Origin: Fundidesulfovibrio soli
Lineage (GTDB): Bacteria; Desulfobacterota; Desulfovibrionia; Desulfovibrionales; Desulfovibrionaceae
Length of the DNA: 64,000 nt
Direction: 5' to 3'
NCBI RefSeq assembly: GCF_022808695.1
Contig: NZ_JAKZKW010000001.1
Coordinates: 496,001 to 560,000 of the forward strand
The notes beneath the pieces were generated by a model. The model did no database searches. It was given only the letters and a program-made list of their open reading frames with translations, and was not told the DNA's origin. A program made the translations under genes and the position numbers. Shown here piece by piece: positions 59,188 through 64,000 of the stretch (its first letter is position 1; each line of letters opens with the position of its first letter).

Positions 59188-61230
59188 GTGCATGTGTTCC
59201 ATCAGTCACTCGGGTTCCGCGTCCTCTTGCTGATCACCGTCGTCACGGTGACCGTGTTCACGGGCCTGTTCCTGGCCAACTCCACCTGGCAGTCGCGCTC
59301 CACCATGGAGCTGGTGACCGCGAACTCCAACCGCGTTTCCCACCTAATGCTCATGGCGGTGGAGGAGCCCATGCGCCTGGGCAAGAACTCCGAGACCGCC
59401 GGAGTGTTCGAGAAAATGGCCAAGCGCGATGCGGCGGGGCACATTTTCCTGACCGACTACAAAGGCAACGTGACCTACTCCACCAACCAGAAGGCCCTGC
59501 GCAAGGATCTGGCGCCCTTCCTGCGCAGCCAGGCCGTCACCGGCCTGCTGGAGAAGGGCCTCGCCGGCGCCGAGGGTTCCGCCCAGACTGAGCTGGGCGG
59601 TTCGAGCTTCATGGCCATGGCCACCCCCATCCGCAACGAGGCCGAGTGCCACCACTGCCACGGGGCTACCAAGCCCATCCTGGGCACCATCGTCGTCCTG
59701 CAGGACATCACCTCCACCTTGGCCCAGGCCCGGCATGACCAGCTCATGAACGGCGCCATCTCGCTGTCCGGCCTGGTGCTGCTGCTCTGCCTGGTCACCT
59801 GGTTCATGAGGCGGGCGGTGCTGAGCCGCATCCAGGCCATCGTCTCCAACACCGCCCTGGTGCGCCAGGGCCGCCACGACGTGGACTTCAGCATGCGCGG
59901 CCAGGACGAGCTGTCCGGCCTGTCCCGCGACCTGGCCGGAATGGTGCGGACCATCCAGGATCAGCTGGAATACAACAAAAGCGTCTTGGAGGGCGTCAAC
60001 ATTCCGCTCTTCGTCACCGACCAGAACGGCGACTTCTGTTTCGCCAACTCACCGCTCTCGAAGATCCTGGGGCACTCGGAAGAGGAGCTCAACTGCCGCC
60101 GCGCCGACCTGATCCTGAGCGCGGGCGGAGCGACGCTGGACCTCTGCGCCACAGTGCTGGCCACGGGCACCGCCTCGGGCGGGAAGATCCTCTTCGAGCG
60201 GGAGGATGGCGAGATCTTCCCCTTGCATTACGAGGTCTCCCCCCTACGCGGGGCCAAGGGCCAGATGCTCGGCGTGATCGGCGTGCTCATGGATCTGACC
60301 GAAGAGGAAGAGGCCAAGGTGCAGATCGAGACGCAGCGCGCCAACCTGATGGACGTGGCGCGGGAGGTCATGTCGGTCTCGGCCAACCTCTCCGAAGCAG
60401 CCACCGAGCTGGCGGCCCAGATGGAAGTGGTGGCCCACAGCGTGGAGGACACAGCCGCGCTCACGGCCAACCTCACCAAGGCCATGGACCAGATGAACGA
60501 CACCGTGCTGGAGGTGGCCCGCAACGCCAGCGAGACATCCAAGGCATCCGAGCAGGCTCAGACGGTGGCCCAGAAGGGCGGCACCGAAGTGAGGCTCACA
60601 GTGGACGAGACACGCCAGGTGGCCTCCCGCGCGGAGTCCCTTGCCGAATCGCTCAGCGAGCTGACAGAGAGGGCCATGAACATCGGACGCGTCATGGGCG
60701 TGGTGGGCGACATCGCCGACCAGACCAACCTGCTGGCCCTCAACGCCGCCATCGAAGCGGCCCGGGCGGGCGACGCTGGGCGCGGCTTCGCCGTAGTGGC
60801 CGACGAGGTGCGCAAACTGGCCGAAAAAACCATGCAGGCCACCGCCGAGGTCAGCCACGCCGTGACCGAGATACAGGACGGCACCAAGCATGTGGCCGGA
60901 GGCATGGCCGGAACCAAGGAATCCGTGGAGCACGCCGCCAGCATGGCGGAGCGCTCGGGCTCCGTGTTCTCAGACATCGTGTCGCACTCCGGCCGCATCG
61001 CGGACATGATCCGCTCCATCGCATCGGCCGCGGAGCAGCAATCCTCCACCAGCGAGGCCATCAACGACAACGTCTCCCATATCAACGGCCTCTCGCAGGA
61101 CGTGGCCATGCGCGTCATGGAGGCCAACAAGCGCATCACGGCAGTGCGGGACATGTCCCGCCATCTGGCGGTGCTCGCGGGGCGATTCTCCGGCAACGGC
61201 GACGGGGGAAAGGAAGCACTTCCCTCTTGA
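59188..61230 (+). CDS. Haem-binding methyl-accepting chemotaxis protein (DcrA-like)
   Basis: A 680-residue chemoreceptor. Membrane helices lie at about 10-30 and 186-206, enclosing a periplasmic domain of about 155 residues with a c-type haem site CHHCH at 154-158 (in [10 protein letters not shown]). Then come a HAMP domain, a PAS-like domain ([19 protein letters not shown]), and the signalling domain with its hairpin tip ([18 protein letters not shown], then [18 protein letters not shown]). DcrA of Desulfovibrio vulgaris, an oxygen/redox sensor, has the same CHHCH motif and PAS arrangement. GTG 59188 follows GGGAGGA. The rubredoxin-Roo genes next to it support a role in oxygen response. Confidence 0.9.
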   Translation: MHVFHQSLGFRVLLLITVVTVTVFTGLFLANSTWQSRSTMELVTANSNRVSHLMLMAVEEPMRLGKNSETAGVFEKMAKRDAAGHIFLTDYKGNVTYSTNQKALRKDLAPFLRSQAVTGLLEKGLAGAEGSAQTELGGSSFMAMATPIRNEAECHHCHGATKPILGTIVVLQDITSTLAQARHDQLMNGAISLSGLVLLLCLVTWFMRRAVLSRIQAIVSNTALVRQGRHDVDFSMRGQDELSGLSRDLAGMVRTIQDQLEYNKSVLEGVNIPLFVTDQNGDFCFANSPLSKILGHSEEELNCRRADLILSAGGATLDLCATVLATGTASGGKILFEREDGEIFPLHYEVSPLRGAKGQMLGVIGVLMDLTEEEEAKVQIETQRANLMDVAREVMSVSANLSEAATELAAQMEVVAHSVEDTAALTANLTKAMDQMNDTVLEVARNASETSKASEQAQTVAQKGGTEVRLTVDETRQVASRAESLAESLSELTERAMNIGRVMGVVGDIADQTNLLALNAAIEAARAGDAGRGFAVVADEVRKLAEKTMQATAEVSHAVTEIQDGTKHVAGGMAGTKESVEHAASMAERSGSVFSDIVSHSGRIADMIRSIASAAEQQSSTSEAINDNVSHINGLSQDVAMRVMEANKRITAVRDMSRHLAVLAGRFSGNGDGGKEALPS

Positions 61231-61473
61231 CAGGCGGGCCAGTCGCGCATGATAGCTCTCGATAGTCGCGTGGTGCCCTCCGTAACCGGAGCCCCACCGG
61301 CCTGTTGGAGCAGGGAGTTTTTTCCGCGCCGCGCCCCAGAGCCCGGCCGGTTTGCGCAACCGACGAATTGACCTCTTTGCCGCTCAGGCAAGGCTCGCCC
61401 CCGTGGCGGAGTCCGGCGCTGGGGGTAAAAAGATGGCGATCCGTCCTTTACCGTTCTCATCTGGAGGATTTTC

Positions 61474-61632
61474 ATGGATAAATATGTCTGCAACGTCTGC
61501 GGATATGTGTACAACCCCGCCGAAGGCGATCCCGACAACAACGTCGCCCCCGGCACCCCCTGGGAGAAGGTCCCCGAAGATTGGACCTGCCCCGTCTGCG
61601 GCGCCCCCAAGGGCGAATTCTCCAAGGAATAG
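61474..61632 (+). CDS. rub: Rubredoxin
   Basis: A 52-residue iron-binding electron carrier, [19 protein letters not shown] at the start and CPVCGAPK later, so the four Cys (CxxCG and CPxCG) bind one Fe. [14 protein letters not shown] is nearly invariant in the family. ATG 61474 has GGAGG 6 nt upstream. It lies directly before roo, to which it gives electrons in Desulfovibrio. A GC hairpin separates the two genes. Confidence 0.97.
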   Translation: MDKYVCNVCGYVYNPAEGDPDNNVAPGTPWEKVPEDWTCPVCGAPKGEFSKE

Positions 61633-61645
61633 CATCCCTTTCCAC

Positions 61646-61676
61646 GCCCGCCGGCCCCCCCCGGCGGGCTTCTCCA
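61646..61676 (+). terminator. Weak terminator-like hairpin between rubredoxin and roo
   Basis: GCCCGCCGG (61646-61654) pairs perfectly with CCGGCGGGC (61661-61669), followed by TTCTCCATTTTTG. The interrupted T-tract suggests partial read-through and more rubredoxin than Roo transcript, which is inference. Confidence 0.5.
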
Positions 61677-61693
61677 TTTTTGAGGTATCCCCG

Positions 61694-62899
61694 ATGAAAT
61701 CCGTCGAGATTCTTAAAGACATTCATTATATTGGCGCAGTGGACTGGGACCGCCGCAACTTCCACGGCTACTCCCTCTCCCCCAAGGGCACCACATACAA
61801 CGCCTTCCTGATCCAGGACGAAAAGAACACCGTGGTCGACACGGTGGACGCCGCCTTTGCGGGCGACCTGCTGTGCAAGATCGCGCACGTCATGCCCGTG
61901 GAGAAAGTGGACTACATCGTGGTCAACCACGTGGAGCCCGACCACTCCGGCGCCCTGCCCCGCCTGGTGGCCGCCAGCAAGCCCGAAAAAATCATCTGCT
62001 CGATCATGGGCGAGAAGGCCATCAAGGAGTACTACGACGCCAAGGACTGGCCCCTGCACGTGGTCAAGACCGGCGACACGCTCTCCATCGGCAAGCGCAC
62101 CCTGCACTTCATGGAAACCAGGATGCTGCACTGGCCCGACTCCATGATGACCTACATCCCCCACGACAAGCTGCTCATCTCGCAGGACGCCTTCGGCCAG
62201 AACTACGCCACCTCCGAGCGATTCGCGGACGAGGTGGACCAGGCCGAACTGGCCAGGCAGCTCTCGCGCTATTACGCCAACATCGTGCTGCCCTACTCCT
62301 CCGTGACCCTCAAGATCCTTGAGGAAGTGGGCAAGCAGGGCTGGGACGTCCAGATGATCGCCCCGGACCACGGCCTGCTCTGGCGCGGCGAGGGAGTGGG
62401 CCAGGTCATCGAGGCCTACCGCAACTTCGCCCTGCAGAAGCCCGCCAACAAGGCCGTGGTGTTCTTCGACACCATGTGGCGCTCCACCGAGATGATGGCG
62501 CACGCCGTGGCCCAGGGCCTCTCCGACGCGGGCACCCCGGTGACGGTCATGTCCCTGAAGGCCAACCACCACTCCGACGTGATGACCGAGGTGTTCGAAT
62601 CCGGCGCGGTGCTGGTGGGCTCGGCCACGCACAACAACGGCGTGCTGCCGCCCGTCTCCGCCATGCTCACCTACATGAAGGGCCTGCGCCCCCAGAACAA
62701 GGTGGCCGCGGCCTTCGGCTCCTACGGCTGGAGCGGCGAATCCCTCAAGCTGCTCACCGAGCAACTCACGGCCATGCACTTCGACGTGATCGAGGGCGTG
62801 CGCGCCAAGAACAGGCCCACCCACGAGCAGCTCAAGGCCTGCGTGGAGCTGGGACGCAAGGTGGCCGAGGCCCTGCAGGCCAAGATCGCCGCGTTCTAG
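61694..62899 (+). CDS. roo: Rubredoxin:oxygen oxidoreductase (flavodiiron protein Roo)
   Basis: A 401-residue cytoplasmic flavodiiron protein that reduces O2 to water (and often NO) with electrons from rubredoxin. The diiron site ligands are in NHVEPDHSGALP (HxExDH) followed by His and Asp in METRMLHWPDSM and SQDAFGQ; the final His is in APDHGLLWRG. The C-terminal 150 residues are a flavodoxin domain (FDTMWRSTEMMAHAV for FMN phosphate). ATG 61694 is the start. It is the last gene before a strong terminator. It supports aerotolerance. Confidence 0.95.
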   Translation: MKSVEILKDIHYIGAVDWDRRNFHGYSLSPKGTTYNAFLIQDEKNTVVDTVDAAFAGDLLCKIAHVMPVEKVDYIVVNHVEPDHSGALPRLVAASKPEKIICSIMGEKAIKEYYDAKDWPLHVVKTGDTLSIGKRTLHFMETRMLHWPDSMMTYIPHDKLLISQDAFGQNYATSERFADEVDQAELARQLSRYYANIVLPYSSVTLKILEEVGKQGWDVQMIAPDHGLLWRGEGVGQVIEAYRNFALQKPANKAVVFFDTMWRSTEMMAHAVAQGLSDAGTPVTVMSLKANHHSDVMTEVFESGAVLVGSATHNNGVLPPVSAMLTYMKGLRPQNKVAAAFGSYGWSGESLKLLTEQLTAMHFDVIEGVRAKNRPTHEQLKACVELGRKVAEALQAKIAAF

Positions 62900-63215
62900 G
62901 GTCCCGCCGGCGCGCGACTTCACACGACTCAGCGCAGCCCCCTCTGGATCTTCCGGAGGGGGCTCTTTTTTTGGGGGTGTATGCGGTTGCGCGCCCGGAT
63001 CGCCAGAAGGATGTCGCGAAGAACTCCGGCGCCTGCCTGTACCACGTGGAGGCCCGGAAGCCGGGCTGGCCTTTGGAAGGTGTGCGGCGGCACGAGATGC
63101 CAGTCTTCCTCGTCCGCCCGCGTTGACCATCCCCCCTGTTTGATGTAGTTGCTGGGCGCCGCCCGATTCTGCTCATTCCGCCCGGCGGTTCCATAGCACA
63201 ACACGTCGACACACC
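62900..63215. other. Intergenic region with terminator, otherwise empty
   Basis: Holds the roo terminator at 62936-62972 and about 240 nt with no convincing gene. Short open frames (for example from 62981) lack ribosome-binding sites and family features. The promoter of the acyltransferase gene should lie here. Confidence 0.5.
62936..62972 (+). terminator. Rho-independent terminator after roo
   Basis: AGCCCCCTCTGG pairs with CCGGAGGGGGCT (one G-U), then C and eight T residues. Confidence 0.92.
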
Positions 63216-64000
63216 ATGACATATACCCATATTCAAGCCCTGCGAGCCATCCTGTGCATCATGGTGGCCTTCGTGCACGTCAAGATCTACCTCTTGAAAC
63301 AGGGCGACCCCTCGTACTTCATACACGTTCCCGACCTGATCGGCGGCGTGCCCTGCGCATTCTTCGCCATCTCCGGGTACTTCATGGCCTTCCTGGTGGA
63401 CAGGAACTCCAAGCACTTCCTGGCGCAGCGCCTGGTGCGCGTGTACCCCATGTATTTCATGGTCATCGTCATGGCTTTCGTGATGCGCGCCTTCACCAAC
63501 CACCAGCTCAACCTGGACGACCTGCCCTACGTCATGTCCCTGCTGCCCTTCGGCATGGGCAAGAGCTACAAGCTGGGCATCGAGTGGACCCTGGTCTACG
63601 AGATATGGTATTATCTCATCTGCGCGCTGTTCGCCCGCCCCAAGTGGACGAAGTATTTCCCGGGGTTCCTGCTGGCCTGGCTGTTCGCCTGCATCATCGT
63701 CCACATCTTCGCCTTCAAGCCGCCGCAGCCCGTGCCCAACATGCTCAACATCTGGTTCTCCATCTGGAACCCGTCCTTTATATTGGGCGCGCTGACGTTC
63801 TATTACATCCAGCGGTACAATGAGCCTTTCACCCAACAGATGATGCTCCTGGTGATGACGGCCGTGTCGCTGGCCTGCCTGGAGCTCTGGGCTGTGCGTT
63901 TCTCAGTACTCTACATCCTGGGCGTACTCTCCTGCTTCTTGCTCTACGGGCTCATCAAGCTGGAGAGCCGCGTCAGCTCGCCGCCAATGCTGGCCCAATA
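63216..64000 (+). CDS. Acyltransferase family 3 (OafA/NodX-like), 3' end cut off
   Basis: The first 261 residues of a multi-pass membrane O-acyltransferase that acetylates surface polysaccharides or related molecules. The family start QALRAILCIMVAFVHVK has the R-x10-H catalytic signature, and ISGYFMAFLVDRNS and LVRVYPMYF follow as usual. GIEWTLVYEIWYYLI is another conserved piece. At least six hydrophobic segments are visible. ATG 63216 is the start; no strong ribosome-binding site is seen. The gene runs out of the window. Confidence 0.87.
   Translation, partial: MTYTHIQALRAILCIMVAFVHVKIYLLKQGDPSYFIHVPDLIGGVPCAFFAISGYFMAFLVDRNSKHFLAQRLVRVYPMYFMVIVMAFVMRAFTNHQLNLDDLPYVMSLLPFGMGKSYKLGIEWTLVYEIWYYLICALFARPKWTKYFPGFLLAWLFACIIVHIFAFKPPQPVPNMLNIWFSIWNPSFILGALTFYYIQRYNEPFTQQMMLLVMTAVSLACLELWAVRFSVLYILGVLSCFLLYGLIKLESRVSSPPMLAQ

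Noticed and set aside
62476-63126. Open frame running from inside roo into the intergenic region
   Set aside because: It is the wrong phase inside roo; the free 3' part after the terminator has no start or ribosome-binding site.

Overview
The window is high-GC (roughly two thirds G+C by eye) chromosomal DNA with densely packed, mostly short-spaced genes. The gene content points to an anaerobic, sulfate-reducer-like member of the Desulfovibrionales (Desulfobacterota). The indicators are a rubredoxin followed by a flavodiiron oxygen reductase, a chemoreceptor carrying a CxxCH haem motif like DcrA of Desulfovibrio, a tetrahaem cytochrome c, a tungsten-type aldehyde:ferredoxin oxidoreductase, menaquinone synthesis through futalosine, and an AceTr-type acetate carrier. 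The assignment to an order is inference; no rRNA or tRNA gene is visible.

Layout. 1-7.5 kb: the end of livF, three EamA-family exporters, a LysM protein, a Nudix protein, an FAD oxidoreductase and an aminopeptidase P. 7.5-8.06 kb: a gene-free stretch with several hairpin repeats. 8-10 kb: btaA-btaB for a phosphorus-free betaine lipid. 10-13.4 kb: an exported DUF1800/DUF1501 pair. 13.6-20.6 kb: trmN6-like gene, murJ, an MscS channel with a cyclic-nucleotide domain, tatD and a two-gene ABC exporter. 20.6-25.5 kb: tatC-secF (overlapping, without secD) and hflC-hflK, all envelope protein export or quality control. 25.5-28.1 kb: phosphomannomutase and an HlyD-type adaptor. 28.1-30.1 kb: an AT-rich island with one AIPR-type phage-defence gene. 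30.1-31.1 kb: thiM under a TPP riboswitch. 31.2-38.6 kb: an MFS carrier, a response-regulator/TPR protein, aroK, trmJ, and an aldolase-AOR operon. 38.7-45.8 kb: a His-rich protein, phosphofructokinase, an rdgC pair and a large FtsX-type permease. 45.9-58.4 kb: DUF362 ferredoxin, acetate carrier, ubiE/menG, a nucleotide-sugar dehydrogenase, a probable new selenoprotein, mqnB, a polyprenyl synthase, an HDOD-GGDEF protein and purL. 58.7-64 kb: tetrahaem cytochrome, haem chemoreceptor, rubredoxin, Roo, and the start of an acyltransferase.

The most notable observation is at 50843-51064. A gene with a good ribosome-binding site reaches an in-frame TGA after 12 codons, continues in frame for 60 more codons that look like a TusA/SirA-fold protein, and stops 1 nt before mqnB. 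The TGA is followed by a near-perfect hairpin whose apical loop lies 18 nt after the TGA, the same spacing as in the E. coli fdhF SECIS. I read this as a TusA-like selenoprotein with a Cys-Sec pair where TusA has Cys-Pro. ORF-based annotation would lose it.

Second, two families of long intergenic hairpins appear in two copies each (7801-7895 with 47990-48078, and 32455-32577 with 35446-35596). The arms differ in sequence while pairing is kept, and the central or terminal sequences are conserved, which suggests selection on the structures. One family also supplies the TAG stop codon of two unrelated genes.
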